Notes under the pieces: model-generated
The model's database searches: none
The model's input: the letters and a program-made list of their open reading frames with translations, nothing else
Told to the model about the DNA's origin: nothing
Part shown: positions 1 to 8,887 of the stretch, piece by piece
How the letters are laid out: each line of letters begins with the position of its first letter
Position numbering within the stretch: position 1 is the stretch's first letter
Made by a program: the position numbers and the translations under genes
Assembly (NCBI RefSeq): GCF_002959915.1
Contig: NZ_PPDE01000003.1
Span: 1 to 64,000, forward strand
Reading direction: 5' to 3'
From: Veillonella atypica KON
GTDB lineage: Bacteria; Bacillota; Negativicutes; Veillonellales; Veillonellaceae
Length of the DNA: 64,000 nucleotides

Positions 1-20
1 GCCCTCTAAAGAGGGCTTTG
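1..20. terminator. hairpin at window edge, possible terminator
   Basis: GCCCTC and GAGGGC (1-6 and 11-16) pair around a four-base loop and are followed by CTTTG. It may end a gene that lies left of the window. The T run is weak, so the role is uncertain. Confidence 0.35.
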
Positions 21-81
21 AATGATCTGACAACCACTCTATTACCACTGGCTGCCCCCTACTCGGGGGCTTTTATTTTGC

Positions 82-552
82 CTATTTTACCGGCTCACCC
101 GTAAACGGGTCGGTATATTCTTTAAAGTTTAATGTATCTTGTGCTATATCTTCTTGTAATTGATTGCGAATATACTCTTTTATCGCTCCTTCGTATCTTC
201 CCACTGTATCCACATAATATCCTCTACACCAGAAATGTCTATTTCCATACTTATATTTTAAATTTGCGTGTTTATCGAATATCATGAGGCTACTTTTGCT
301 TTTTAAATATCCCATAAAACTTGATACACTTAAATGTGGTGGAATAGTTACTAACATATGAATATGATCCGGACAGCATTCTGCCTCTATAATCTCTACA
401 TTTTTTCTATTACATAAATCTCTTAAAATTTTACCTACATCAGCTTTTATCCGTCCATAAATTATTTGCCTTCTATACTTTGGTGCAAAAACAATATGAT
501 ATTTACATCTCCATTTACTATGTGATAAGCTTTTTACGTCATTCATTGACAT
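82..552 (-). CDS. tnpA: IS200-type transposase TnpA (HUH/Y1)
   Basis: Single-strand transposase of 156 aa, the usual size. It has the HUH motif as HIH at residues 63-65 (CPDHIHMLV) and the expected catalytic tyrosine at residue 127 in EYIRNQ, the same position as in characterised IS608-type TnpA. The frame is open upstream to 705, but AGGAGG (557-562) sits just before ATG 552 (and a second ATG at 546), so the protein starts there. The ribosome site can pair with an upstream complement (see the leader entry), which fits the tight translational control known for IS200. The gene is complete and probably functional. Confidence 0.9.
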   Translation of the reverse strand: MSMNDVKSLSHSKWRCKYHIVFAPKYRRQIIYGRIKADVGKILRDLCNRKNVEIIEAECCPDHIHMLVTIPPHLSVSSFMGYLKSKSSLMIFDKHANLKYKYGNRHFWCRGYYVDTVGRYEGAIKEYIRNQLQEDIAQDTLNFKEYTDPFTGEPVK

Positions 553-553
553 T

Positions 554-615
554 GAACCTCCTATGTTGAAATGTTGTGGTTGCCAGACCAACTTCATTTT
601 ACCACTAGGAGGTTC
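554..615 (-). promoter_or_regulatory. tnpA leader hairpin hiding the ribosome site
   Basis: In the tnpA mRNA, GAACCTCCTA (plus-strand 606-615) is perfectly complementary to TAGGAGGTTC (554-563), which contains the Shine-Dalgarno sequence. Folding would block initiation at 552/546. A comparable RBS-sequestering stem is established for Salmonella IS200; its operation here is inferred from the complementarity. Confidence 0.7.
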
Positions 616-692
616 TTTCCTTTTCTCTAAGAATTTTTTACCGACCCCCAGTTTAACTGGGGGTTTAGTCATGCCTATTCGGCGTACAATAA

Positions 693-720
693 GAAAAACC
701 CGCACAACCGTGCGGGTTTA
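693..720 (-). terminator. terminator of tRNA-Lys
   Basis: CCCGCAC (699-705) pairs with GTGCGGG (710-716), extended by AAA/TTT, and is followed on the minus strand by TTTTTCTT. It lies directly after the tRNA 3' end. Confidence 0.85.
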
Positions 721-723
721 TTT

Positions 724-799
724 TGGTGGACCACCAGGGGTTCGAACCCTGGACACCCTGATTAAGAGTCAGGTGCTCTGCCAGCTGAGCTAGTGGTCC
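724..799 (-). tRNA. tRNA-Lys (anticodon CTT)
   Basis: The minus strand folds as a full cloverleaf: acceptor GGACCAC/GTGGTCC, D arm GCTC...GAGC, anticodon stem CCTGA/TCAGG with loop CTCTTAA (anticodon CTT, reads AAG), and T arm with GGTTCGAACC. The 3' CCA is encoded (724-726). An intrinsic terminator follows at once, so it looks like a single-tRNA transcript. Confidence 0.95.
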
Positions 800-906
800 A
801 TGACATGAATTATTATATGCTTATTTTATAGGAATGTAAAGAATATTTATTACATTCCCATAAAATATATCAATTTGATTTATACCATATCTATATGCAT
901 AGGATA

Positions 907-1209
907 TTAGAATTCTAGCATCCAATTCTTTATCGTTTCACAAGCCTCTGTAGGAATGATATCCGTAGTTCCCACACATACATCGCCATGATAAATTTGA
1001 ATGACGCTATGGGTACGACTTACTTCTTTCACAATGATGTCTGTTACATCAGCCTTAGGCACGCTAAATTGTAATCCATAACGGCCTATATAGGTAAATA
1101 TAAGTTTTTGTGTATCGTATTCCATGTGGACTTGTAACATTTTACCACCAGGCCAACAGGATTCGACAAACTCTTTATTTCTCGGTTTCAGAAAATCAAA
1201 GAATCCCAT
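907..1209 (-). CDS. small protein of unknown function downstream of moaA
   Basis: A 100-aa soluble protein beginning MGFFDFLKPR. I do not recognise the family. The predicted pattern is mostly beta strands with a C-terminal helix; no catalytic motif, signal peptide or membrane segment is visible. The start at 1209 is chosen because GGAGGATAG lies just before it and overlaps the end of moaA; a longer frame reaching 1323 would lie inside moaA. It is very likely translationally coupled to moaA and last in the MOSC-moaA operon. A role in molybdenum cofactor metabolism is suggested only by position. Confidence 0.75.
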   Translation of the reverse strand: MGFFDFLKPRNKEFVESCWPGGKMLQVHMEYDTQKLIFTYIGRYGLQFSVPKADVTDIIVKEVSRTHSVIQIYHGDVCVGTTDIIPTEACETIKNWMLEF

Positions 1210-1210
1210 A

Positions 1211-2176
1211 CTATCCTCCAATGCGCCACATAGGGCGTTCTGGTTGATCCATAGTAACACCATCATGACGTTCTTGTTTACGTTGTAGTGCCCATTCAAT
1301 ATGACTAGCGAGTTCAGTTTCACTTAAACCTCGACGTACAAGAGACACTAAATCGGCCTCATCATCACGTAGAAGGCAGAGTCGCATTTGACCATCTGAG
1401 GTAAGGCGAACGCGATTACATGTATCACAATAACTATGAGACATGGAGAAGATAAAACCAATCTCCTTACCACTCGGTAAATTATAATACGTGGCAGGTC
1501 CAAAGCCGTATACATCGTGATTTTCAGTGAGGATACCACCACTGACGCGTTCTAATTGAGCCTTCCATTCATCAAAAGTCGGCCCATGAAACGCATCGCC
1601 TTGAAATGGCATATACTCGATAAAACGCCAAATCACCGGCCAAGTTTCTACATACGTTAGCAAATCATGAACTTCATCATCAGTCCAGTGACGTGAAAGG
1701 ACAGTATTGATTTTAACAGAAGTAAAACCAGCATCAATAGCACTTTGAATACCATTTAGAACGGAATCTAGCTGGTTAGCTTTGCCCACACATAGAGCAA
1801 AGGCATCGCTATCAAGGGAATCAAGGCTAATATTTACACGATTTAAGCCAAGTTCTTTTAATTTAGTAGCTCTAGGTGCCAATAAACTACCATTAGTAGT
1901 CATGGATATATCTTCAAACCATCCGGTCTGCTTGATACGTGCTAATAACTCTTCAATATGAGGATATAATAACGGCTCACCACCAGTAAGGCGTACAGCT
2001 TTCACCCCCACTTGATGAAATGCCCCTAAAATAGTCATCCATTCATCCACAGATAGTAGTTGATGTTGGCTTTGTGGTGTAATCTCTGCTGGTCGACAAT
2101 AAGGGCAGCAAAAATTGCACGCGTCCGTCAACGACAGACGTACATATTCAATTGTTCGGCCCCATGCATCCTTCAT
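1211..2176 (-). CDS. moaA: GTP 3',8-cyclase MoaA
   Basis: Radical-SAM enzyme for the first step of molybdenum cofactor synthesis (GTP to 3',8-cyclo-dihydroGTP). The 321-aa protein has the N-terminal CxxxCxxC cluster motif (C20, C24, C27), the GGEP SAM-binding motif, a second cluster in the C-terminal part (CDTCNRVRLT then RLCLL), and ends in GG, the conserved tail needed for activity. GAGGTG precedes ATG 2176; the in-frame ATG at 2188 is too close to this site to be used. It lies 20 nt after the MOSC gene in the same operon. No moaC or moaE is in the window. Confidence 0.95.
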   Translation of the reverse strand: MKDAWGRTIEYVRLSLTDACNFCCPYCRPAEITPQSQHQLLSVDEWMTILGAFHQVGVKAVRLTGGEPLLYPHIEELLARIKQTGWFEDISMTTNGSLLAPRATKLKELGLNRVNISLDSLDSDAFALCVGKANQLDSVLNGIQSAIDAGFTSVKINTVLSRHWTDDEVHDLLTYVETWPVIWRFIEYMPFQGDAFHGPTFDEWKAQLERVSGGILTENHDVYGFGPATYYNLPSGKEIGFIFSMSHSYCDTCNRVRLTSDGQMRLCLLRDDEADLVSLVRRGLSETELASHIEWALQRKQERHDGVTMDQPERPMWRIGG

Positions 2177-2196
2177 AGTACACCTCATTTACAACA

Positions 2197-2637
2197 TTAT
2201 TTAATAATCGATACTTCATCCCCTACGTTAATTGTACCATTTTTTAGAACTTTACCAAAAATTCCTTGCGTAGGCATAATACATGATCCAACTTGTTTCA
2301 TAATTTCACAGCCGTGATGGCACTCTTTACCGATTTGTGTTACCTCAAGCAATACCTCATGGCCTAATTGCAGTTTAGTTCCTACCGGCAACTCGTACAA
2401 CACAATGCCTTCAACAGTGATATTCTCAGCAAAATCTCCAGGCTTTACATCGGCCCCTTTATCACGCATATGCTCAATACTTTTAATGCCGAGCAAACTA
2501 ATTTGACGATGCCAATTACCTGCGTGTGCATCGCCTTCCATGCCGTAATCTACGATGAGATTAGCAGATTCAATATTATGTTTCTTTTGCCCTTTTTTCT
2601 CGCTAATCGAGATGGCAATAATCTTACCTTCAGCCAT
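2197..2637 (-). CDS. MOSC domain protein
   Basis: A 146-aa stand-alone MOSC domain, a fold found in Moco sulfurases and related sulfur carriers. Visible features are the GMEGDAHAG motif near residue 32, GDFAENIT, and the cysteine segment GKECHHGC, which holds the cysteine expected to carry sulfur. AAGGAG lies just upstream of ATG 2637. It heads the operon with moaA, which supports a role in molybdenum cofactor modification; the actual acceptor is unknown. Confidence 0.88.
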   Translation of the reverse strand: MAEGKIIAISISEKKGQKKHNIESANLIVDYGMEGDAHAGNWHRQISLLGIKSIEHMRDKGADVKPGDFAENITVEGIVLYELPVGTKLQLGHEVLLEVTQIGKECHHGCEIMKQVGSCIMPTQGIFGKVLKNGTINVGDEVSIIK

Positions 2638-2750
2638 AAACTCCTTCCCTTCTTATGGGAACAAATCATCTAAATTTATCAATTTATTATAACATAGTAT
2701 ATAGGTGTACCCCCTGTGAGTTTAGTCACTATTTCAAGATTATTACTTTC

Positions 2751-2785
2751 AAAAAAAGAACCCTACCCATGATGAGTAGAGTTCT
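2751..2785 (-). terminator. terminator of the NCS2 permease gene
   Basis: GAACCCTAC (2758-2766) and GTAGAGTTC (2776-2784) pair with one mismatch, followed on the minus strand by seven T. Confidence 0.75.
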
Positions 2786-2810
2786 TAATATTAATAATGG
2801 TGAAAGCCGA

Positions 2811-4133
2811 TTAACGACGGCCCATTTCTTTAAATTCATCGCCCTTATTCACGCCATTGAGCAATAAGTTAAGGAGGATGGCCATGATACTACCAAAGGT
2901 AATACCAGATTTTAATAAAATTTGAGCCCATGCAGGGAAATGTGCATAGAATGTTGGTGCCGCAATAGGAATCATGGATACGCCAATACTAATAGCAACG
3001 AGCATCAAGTTTTGATTACCCTCAAAATTAACTTTACCAAGCGAACGGATACCGCTAGCAATAATCATACCAAACATAGCAATACCAGCACCGCCGAGCA
3101 CTGAATTTGGAATGCTTGCTACAACAGCCGCCAATTTAGGGAATAAACCTAATAGAATTAAGATTACACCAGATGCAGCTACTACAAAACGACTTTTAAC
3201 GCGTGTTACAGCGATAAGACCAACGTTTTGAGCAAATGCTGTATATGGGAAACTATTAAGAATACCACCAATAACAGTGGAAAGACCATCGGCACGGATA
3301 ATGGATGCCAATTCCTTACGATCGATTTTTTTATCTACAATCTCACCGATAGCAATACTATCGCCAGTTGTTTCAACCATAACAACGAGCATAACGACTA
3401 CCATGGAAAATACGGATGCCCAATCAAATGTAGGCATACCAAAGTAGAAAGGTTCAATCATAGCTACCCAATGAGCTTTGCCTACCTCAGCAAAATTAGC
3501 TACTCCCATGGCAAAGGCAATAGCCGTACCACCAATAAGACCAATTAAAACGGAAAGATTACCAAGAAAACCTTTGGCAAATTTATAAGTAAAAATAACG
3601 ATTAAGAATGTAAGGAACCCGAGTCCTATGTTGGTAAGACTACCAAACTGCGGATTACCTACACCGCCCCCCATCCAGTTGACGGCAACTGGCATAAGGT
3701 TAATACCAATGATTGTAATAATGGTACCTGTTACAACCGGTGGGAACAAACGAATCAAACGACTAAAAAACGGTGCCACTAAGAATGTAAAAATACCGGC
3801 TATGATGATGGCACCGTAAATAGCGGTCATGCCATGTTGAGCACCAATCATGGCCATCGGACCAACAGAGGCAAAGGTTACGCCTTGAATCATCGGGATT
3901 CGACCACCAATATTACCAAACCCTAATGTTTGAATAAGTGTGGCAATACCGCAAGTAAATAAGTCCGCTGTAATAAGTCGGATTAAATCCTCTACAGGCA
4001 AATGCATAGCTTGCGCAATAATGATTGGTACCGCTACAGCACCGGCATACATTGCTAATACGTGTTGTAAACCGTAGGCAAACAGCTTAGGTATTGGCAA
4101 CATAGAGTCAACAGTATTGTTTTGTTCTGACAT
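2811..4133 (-). CDS. pbuX: NCS2 purine (xanthine/urate-type) permease
   Basis: Inner-membrane nucleobase:cation symporter of 440 aa with the family's 14-helix pattern. The segment NVGLIAVTRVKSRFV (about 300-315) and the TGDSIAIGEI stretch match the xanthine/uric acid branch rather than uracil permeases, where the conserved acidic and Q/N residues of helices 8 and 10 bind the base. It is a single-gene unit between two terminators. The 80-nt leader shows no purine riboswitch. Substrate assignment is by family resemblance and the symbol is tentative. Confidence 0.85.
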   Translation of the reverse strand: MSEQNNTVDSMLPIPKLFAYGLQHVLAMYAGAVAVPIIIAQAMHLPVEDLIRLITADLFTCGIATLIQTLGFGNIGGRIPMIQGVTFASVGPMAMIGAQHGMTAIYGAIIIAGIFTFLVAPFFSRLIRLFPPVVTGTIITIIGINLMPVAVNWMGGGVGNPQFGSLTNIGLGFLTFLIVIFTYKFAKGFLGNLSVLIGLIGGTAIAFAMGVANFAEVGKAHWVAMIEPFYFGMPTFDWASVFSMVVVMLVVMVETTGDSIAIGEIVDKKIDRKELASIIRADGLSTVIGGILNSFPYTAFAQNVGLIAVTRVKSRFVVAASGVILILLGLFPKLAAVVASIPNSVLGGAGIAMFGMIIASGIRSLGKVNFEGNQNLMLVAISIGVSMIPIAAPTFYAHFPAWAQILLKSGITFGSIMAILLNLLLNGVNKGDEFKEMGRR

Positions 4134-4208
4134 AATGGTCTCCTGTTTTCTAAACTACAAACATTACACTTATATTCTACGTTATTATTCGGATTTTAAC
4201 AATAGAAA

Positions 4209-4243
4209 AAGAAAAACCTTAGAAATTTTATTTTCTAAGGCTT
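4209..4243 (-). terminator. terminator of fchA
   Basis: CCTTAGAAA (4217-4225) and TTTCTAAGG (4232-4240) form a perfect stem, followed on the minus strand by TTTTTCTTTTTC. Confidence 0.8.
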
Positions 4244-4296
4244 TCTATTTTATTTTTTCCCGAACATTCTTAGTGTAAAAGTATGTTATCGTCCAT

Positions 4297-4914
4297 TTAT
4301 TTGTACAAGGCTAAAACGGATGCTTCCTTTTCGTCTAGTTCAGATTCTATTTGATTCATTTGCGCTTTCAAATCAGCTACATAGCTTTCATCCTTAATGC
4401 CAGATATATTGATACGCACATTTAAAAAGGCTGCCTTTACCGCAGCTCTTGCATTAATAGCTGCAATAATACCATCGGTAATGAGATTTTGGTTGCCCTT
4501 CGTAGCCGCAACATAGGCAAGATCAAATATTTCATAACTAATCATGCCTATTTCTAAAGGTACATTAGCTGCATCCTTATAAGCCTGTTGAATCGCAGCA
4601 GTACGCACTAGTTTTTCTTCATCCGTATTTTTTGGCAATGCCAAGGCATCCATAAACAAATTAAATACATTAGCATCTGCTTGTGCTAGTGAAAGCGCTT
4701 TTTCTCGAATAAACTCTGCTTTCTGTTGTAAAAGATGCATCTCCTCTTGCACATCTTCGTACCCTTTTTTATCAAAGGTTAAATTCGCTACCATTTCAGC
4801 TAACGCTGCACCTGTGGCGGCCGTCAATGCTGCAATAGCACCGCCACCTGGAGTTGGCTCCTTTGAAGCGGTTGCCGCTACAAAATCTTTTACAGAACTC
4901 GTCAATAAATCCAT
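4297..4914 (-). CDS. fchA: methenyl-THF cyclohydrolase / formimino-THF cyclodeaminase
   Basis: Cytosolic 205-aa helical protein of the cyclodeaminase family. The N-terminal PTPGGGAIAAL loop (about 21-31) is the folate-binding signature. It interconverts one-carbon forms of tetrahydrofolate. It lies downstream of fhs on the same strand, about 85 nt away with a hairpin between, so the two genes form a formate-to-methylene-THF unit. Whether it uses 5-formimino-THF or only methenyl-THF cannot be read from sequence; no histidine-degradation genes are nearby, which favours the folate-interconversion role. Confidence 0.85.
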   Translation of the reverse strand: MDLLTSSVKDFVAATASKEPTPGGGAIAALTAATGAALAEMVANLTFDKKGYEDVQEEMHLLQQKAEFIREKALSLAQADANVFNLFMDALALPKNTDEEKLVRTAAIQQAYKDAANVPLEIGMISYEIFDLAYVAATKGNQNLITDGIIAAINARAAVKAAFLNVRINISGIKDESYVADLKAQMNQIESELDEKEASVLALYK

Positions 4915-4929
4915 ATATACTCCTCAATA

Positions 4930-4952
4930 ACAAAAGGGGCCATCGCCCCTTC
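4930..4952 (-). terminator. hairpin between fhs and fchA
   Basis: AAGGGGC (4934-4940) pairs with GCCCCTT (4945-4951), followed on the minus strand by TTTTG. The short T run suggests partial termination, which would lower fchA expression relative to fhs. Confidence 0.65.
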
Positions 4953-5000
4953 TGTATACTATGTCAATAAAAATACTATGTCGATTACAATACCATATTA

Positions 5001-6671
5001 TTAGAATAAGCCTTTAATAGTGCCGTCTGAATCAATATCCATGTTAAGTGCGGCAGGACGTTTAGGTAAACCTGGCATAACCATAACATCACCTGTGCGG
5101 CATACGAGGAATCCTGCACCATTAGCAACGCGAATATCCGTTACATTGATTGTAAAACCTGTTGGTGCCCCTAATAGAGCTGGGTTATCAGACAAGGAAT
5201 ATTGCGTTTTTGCCATACAAACAGGTAGATTATCAAGGCCCCAGTCTTTTAATTGAGCGATTTGTTTTTTCGCCTTTGCCCCAAATGTTACGCCATCACC
5301 ACCGTAAATAGTGCGAACGATTTTACCAATTTTATCTTCAATACTATCTGTTAATTCATATACGAATTTAGGTGTTGGTTCGCTGCCTTCCACGAGTTCC
5401 ACAACGCGTTTAGCCATATCGATACCGCCTTCGCCACCTTTTTCCCAACATTCATTGAGCTCTACAGGCACGCCATAGTCATTGCACAAACGAGTTAACT
5501 CCGCAATTTCTGCATCCGTATCGGTAACGAATTTATTGATGGCAACCATAACAGGTACACCGAAGAAGCGCATATTTTCAATAGCTTTACGCAAATTGCT
5601 GAAGCCCTTTGTTACAGCCTGTACGTTTTCTGTATTCAATTCTTGTTTTGACACGCCACCATGCATCTTAAGAGCGCGCAATGTAGCGACGATGACAACA
5701 GCATTTGGGAAGATATCGCCATAACGGCATTTAATGTCGAGGAACTTTTCTGCCCCTAGATCAGCGCCGAATCCAGCTTCTGTCACCACGATATCACCAA
5801 GTTTCATGCCGAGTTTTGTAGCCACCACGGAGTTACAACCATGTGCAATATTAGCAAATGGACCGCCATGAACGATGGCAGGTGTATGCTCCAATGTTTG
5901 TACAAGATTTGGTTTAATAGCATCTTTCATAAGAAGTGCCATCGCACCTTCACATCCGAGTTGATGTACATATACCGGTTCACCTTTAAGATTTGGGCCG
6001 ATGACGATGCGACCAAAACGCGCTTTTAAATCTTCTAAATCCTTAGCTAAACATAAAACAGCCATGATTTCAGAGGCAACGGTAATCATAAAATGATCTT
6101 CCCGAGGGAAACCACATACCTTGCCCCCCAGTGCGACAGTTACATTGCGCAATGCACGATCATTCATATCGAGAACACGTGTCCAAGAAATTTGACGCAA
6201 ATCGATTTGGAGCTCATTACCTTGGTGGATGTGATTATCAATCATAGCGGACAACAAATTATTTGCCGCTGTAATGGCGTGCATATCACCGGTAAAATGA
6301 AGATTAATATCATCCATTGGTACTACTTGGGCATAACCGCCACCAGCAGCGCCGCCCTTGATACCGAATACAGGTCCCAAGGATGGCTCGCGAAGTGCGG
6401 CGATAGCCTTCTTACCAATTTTATTTAATGCTTGCACCAAACCGATGGTAGTTGTAGATTTCCCTTCCCCTGCTGGCGTTGGTGTAATAGCCGTAACGAG
6501 AACTAATTTCCCGTCTTTTTTATTTTCTAAACGCTTAATGGCATCAAAAGAAATTTTTGCCTTATAATGACCATATTGCTCTATATCATCAGGTGTAAGA
6601 CCACATTTATCAGCAATAACCTGAATTTTTTCCATCTTATTTTGTTGAGCTATTTCAATATCGGTAAGCAT
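5001..6671 (-). CDS. fhs: formate-tetrahydrofolate ligase
   Basis: ATP-dependent activation of formate to 10-formyl-THF. At 556 aa it has the family's normal length. The nucleotide-binding loop [15 protein letters not shown] lies at about 65-79, and further family blocks such as [19 protein letters not shown] and [14 protein letters not shown] are intact. GAGGAGG stands before ATG 6671 and a good promoter lies 67-95 nt upstream. With fchA it supplies one-carbon units for purines, serine and methionine; Fhs is also used in acetogenesis, but nothing in the window points to that pathway. Confidence 0.96.
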   Translation of the reverse strand: MLTDIEIAQQNKMEKIQVIADKCGLTPDDIEQYGHYKAKISFDAIKRLENKKDGKLVLVTAITPTPAGEGKSTTTIGLVQALNKIGKKAIAALREPSLGPVFGIKGGAAGGGYAQVVPMDDINLHFTGDMHAITAANNLLSAMIDNHIHQGNELQIDLRQISWTRVLDMNDRALRNVTVALGGKVCGFPREDHFMITVASEIMAVLCLAKDLEDLKARFGRIVIGPNLKGEPVYVHQLGCEGAMALLMKDAIKPNLVQTLEHTPAIVHGGPFANIAHGCNSVVATKLGMKLGDIVVTEAGFGADLGAEKFLDIKCRYGDIFPNAVVIVATLRALKMHGGVSKQELNTENVQAVTKGFSNLRKAIENMRFFGVPVMVAINKFVTDTDAEIAELTRLCNDYGVPVELNECWEKGGEGGIDMAKRVVELVEGSEPTPKFVYELTDSIEDKIGKIVRTIYGGDGVTFGAKAKKQIAQLKDWGLDNLPVCMAKTQYSLSDNPALLGAPTGFTINVTDIRVANGAGFLVCRTGDVMVMPGLPKRPAALNMDIDSDGTIKGLF

Positions 6672-6737
6672 AATTCCTCCTCATATCCACCTGTTTTGTC
6701 TACTGTGAATGTATATTTGTACACTCGTTACTTTTCT

Positions 6738-6766
6738 ATTATATGTGAAAGTATGGATTATGTCTA
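6738..6766 (-). promoter_or_regulatory. sigma-70-type promoter of fhs
   Basis: On the minus strand, TAGACA (6761-6766) is followed after 17 nt by TATAAT (6738-6743). The start of transcription would leave a leader of about 60 nt before the fhs ATG. Confidence 0.7.
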
Positions 6767-6843
6767 ATCATTTCTTACTTATATGTATATTGCTCTTTCT
6801 AATCAATAGGCTAAGGCACACATAGTCTAAGGAGTTCAACAAT

Positions 6844-6870
6844 AAAACCGCCACCAACGGTGATGGTTTA
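6844..6870 (-). terminator. terminator of the SLC13 transporter gene
   Basis: AAACCGCCACC (6845-6855) pairs with GGTGATGGTTT (6859-6869) with one G-T pair, then TTTTATTG on the minus strand, 35 nt after the stop codon. Confidence 0.75.
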
Positions 6871-6904
6871 ATATCACTTACTATATAAAATTACTTTGTA
6901 CATA

Positions 6905-8173
6905 TTAGAACGGGAATAGGATTGGCAATAATACTAATGCTACAATACTAGACACGACAATGAGTGGTAAACCAGCTTTCACATAGTCCATGAAGCTATA
7001 ACCAGCTATATTATATACCATAGTATTGGCCGGCATACCAATTGGTGTAGCATATGCTAAGGAGCTAGCGATTACGATAGCTGCAAGCACCGCTTTTGGA
7101 TCGAATCCCAATTGAGATGCTAAGCTAAGACCGATTGGTACCAATAATGCACAGGTAGCAGTATTAGACATGAAGTTCGTCATGAACACACCAAGTACAA
7201 AGATTACTACTAGAACAACAATTGGAGATGGACTAGCACCAAGGCTGTTTACGATAAGATCTGCAATTACAGAACCAGTACCTGTTTTAACCATTGCGTC
7301 CCCAAGGGCCATAGAGCCAGCGAAGAGCATGATTGTTTTCATATCTATAGATTTAACAGCTGCACTTTCACTAATAACATTAGTAGCAACTAATACAAGC
7401 GCACCTATCCAGGCACTTACATAAAGTTTTACACCTAATTGTTTTTCAAAGATCATAGCACCAACTGTCAAAATTAATACAATTGCAGCAGTCCATTTTT
7501 TCCAAGATGGTACATGACTATAATCATCATTACCTTCAAAGGCACCATCTGGTTGATGACTTGGAGCATCTGGTAAGAAACGTTTACCAATTGTAGCATA
7601 GAAAATAGTACCAACAATTAGAATTGGCAAACCTACTAGACCATAATCAAAGAAACCAAAAGAGCCTAGGCCCGCTTGTTGTAAGCCCGCTTGCGCAATC
7701 ATATTGCCAGGAGCGCCGATAAGTGAAATATTACCACCCATAGCTGCAGCAAATACAAGAGGCATCAATAATTTAGTTTGTTTAAAACCACTTTTTTTAC
7801 AAATACCAATAATTACAGGAATTAGTACAGCAGCTGTACCAGTATTAGATAAGAAACCAGATAATATACCTGTAATCATCATAACAGCAACGAGCAAAGA
7901 CGTTTCAGTTTTGGCAAACTTATGAACTACATTACCTACACCCACTGCTACACCAGTTGCAAAGAAGGCTTCACCAATAACAAACATGCCCATAAATAGT
8001 AAGACATTTGGATCTACAAAACCGGCGAATGCTTCTTTAGCGGATAAGACTCCACTTAAGTGCAAACCTACTGCTACAACCATAGCAGTAATAGATAATG
8101 GGATTTTCTCCCATGCAAACATGACGATGGCAAATACCAAGAAGCCAAGAGTTATCATTACACTCGTATCCAT
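6905..8173 (-). CDS. SLC13/DASS-family anion transporter
   Basis: Inner-membrane sodium:dicarboxylate-type symporter of 422 aa. It has two homologous halves, each with an SNT motif (LSNTGTAAV and MSNTATCALL), which in this family bind substrate and sodium. The start at 8173 follows GGGAGG; the longer frame to 8233 has no ribosome site. It stands behind the class I fumarase genes, which predicts uptake of fumarate, malate, tartrate or a related acid. A hairpin in the 100-nt gap may reduce read-through. Confidence 0.85.
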   Translation of the reverse strand: MDTSVMITLGFLVFAIVMFAWEKIPLSITAMVVAVGLHLSGVLSAKEAFAGFVDPNVLLFMGMFVIGEAFFATGVAVGVGNVVHKFAKTETSLLVAVMMITGILSGFLSNTGTAAVLIPVIIGICKKSGFKQTKLLMPLVFAAAMGGNISLIGAPGNMIAQAGLQQAGLGSFGFFDYGLVGLPILIVGTIFYATIGKRFLPDAPSHQPDGAFEGNDDYSHVPSWKKWTAAIVLILTVGAMIFEKQLGVKLYVSAWIGALVLVATNVISESAAVKSIDMKTIMLFAGSMALGDAMVKTGTGSVIADLIVNSLGASPSPIVVLVVIFVLGVFMTNFMSNTATCALLVPIGLSLASQLGFDPKAVLAAIVIASSLAYATPIGMPANTMVYNIAGYSFMDYVKAGLPLIVVSSIVALVLLPILFPF

Positions 8174-8211
8174 ACATACCTCCCAATACGTGTAAATCCC
8201 TAAAAAAGGGT

Positions 8212-8250
8212 ACAAAAAAGGAGGATTGTACAAAATCCGTATAATCCCCC
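8212..8250 (-). terminator. hairpin between fumarase and SLC13 genes
   Basis: GGAGGATT (8220-8227) pairs with AATCCCCC (8243-8250) with one G-T pair, followed on the minus strand by six T. It could terminate most transcripts after the fumarase genes. Confidence 0.6.
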
Positions 8251-8275
8251 TATTAAATTGAAGATCACAATTCGA

Positions 8276-8887
8276 TTATTTAATGAAGCTTACGTGTTTA
8301 TAAATCTCTTCTAACACTTCATCTTTCTTCGCATTGTATTCTACTTTTTTATTTTCAAAGTAGTTATTCCCTTCCGCATCGATGGATACGATGAGTGGAC
8401 CAAATTCTTTTACACGGCAAGTCCACAAGGTTTCAGGCATACCGAGTTCACGCCAGTTCGCAGATTCGATTTCTTCTACTTCTGTAGCAGCAAGTACGGC
8501 ATTACCTGCTGGGAATACGCAGTGAAGAGCACCAAAATCTTTACATGCACGCGTTGTTTCAGGACCCATGCCACCTTTACCAACGATGAGGCGTACACCT
8601 GTTTGTTTTACGAATTCATATTCGAATTTTTCCATACGCATAGATGTAGTAGGACCTACGGAAATCATTTCGAATTTATCATCCCCATGGTCACGCACGA
8701 TTGGACCTGCATGTAAAATGGCACCATTACGAACATCTACTGGTAATTCACGACCATATTCAACAAGACGACGATGAGCTACATCACGACATGTTGTGAT
8801 GTGACCATTTAAGTAAATAATATCCCCTGCTTTAATTCCTTTAAGATCAGATGCTTGGATTGGTGTTGTCAAAATATGTTTAGCCAT
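8276..8887 (-). CDS. class I fumarase / L-tartrate dehydratase beta subunit
   Basis: C-terminal (beta) subunit of 203 aa of the two-subunit iron-sulfur hydro-lyase. The family's swivelling domain is recognisable by [15 protein letters not shown] near the start and [15 protein letters not shown] in the middle. Its ATG shares one base with the stop of the alpha gene (TAATG), so translation is coupled. The pair hydrates fumarate to malate, or dehydrates tartrate to oxaloacetate; sequence alone does not separate these, though a fumarase role suits an organism that ferments organic acids. Confidence 0.88.
   Translation of the reverse strand: MAKHILTTPIQASDLKGIKAGDIIYLNGHITTCRDVAHRRLVEYGRELPVDVRNGAILHAGPIVRDHGDDKFEMISVGPTTSMRMEKFEYEFVKQTGVRLIVGKGGMGPETTRACKDFGALHCVFPAGNAVLAATEVEEIESANWRELGMPETLWTCRVKEFGPLIVSIDAEGNNYFENKKVEYNAKKDEVLEEIYKHVSFIK

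Larger units (their letters stand above)
54..664 (-). mobile_element. IS200/IS605-family element (tnpA only)
   Basis: One Y1 transposase gene lies between two subterminal hairpins, as in IS200-type elements that move as single-stranded DNA. The hairpin on the 3' side of tnpA is GCCCCC/GGGGGC (54-59 and 65-70). The one on the 5' side is a 10-bp perfect pair, ACCCCCAGTT/AACTGGGGGT (644-653 and 655-664). There are no classic inverted terminal repeats, as expected for the family. The exact ends lie some bases outside the hairpins and cannot be fixed here. No tnpB is present. Confidence 0.8.

Noticed and set aside
4134-4208. Purine riboswitch before the NCS2 permease gene
   Set aside because: The leader is under 80 nt and lacks the conserved three-way-junction loops.
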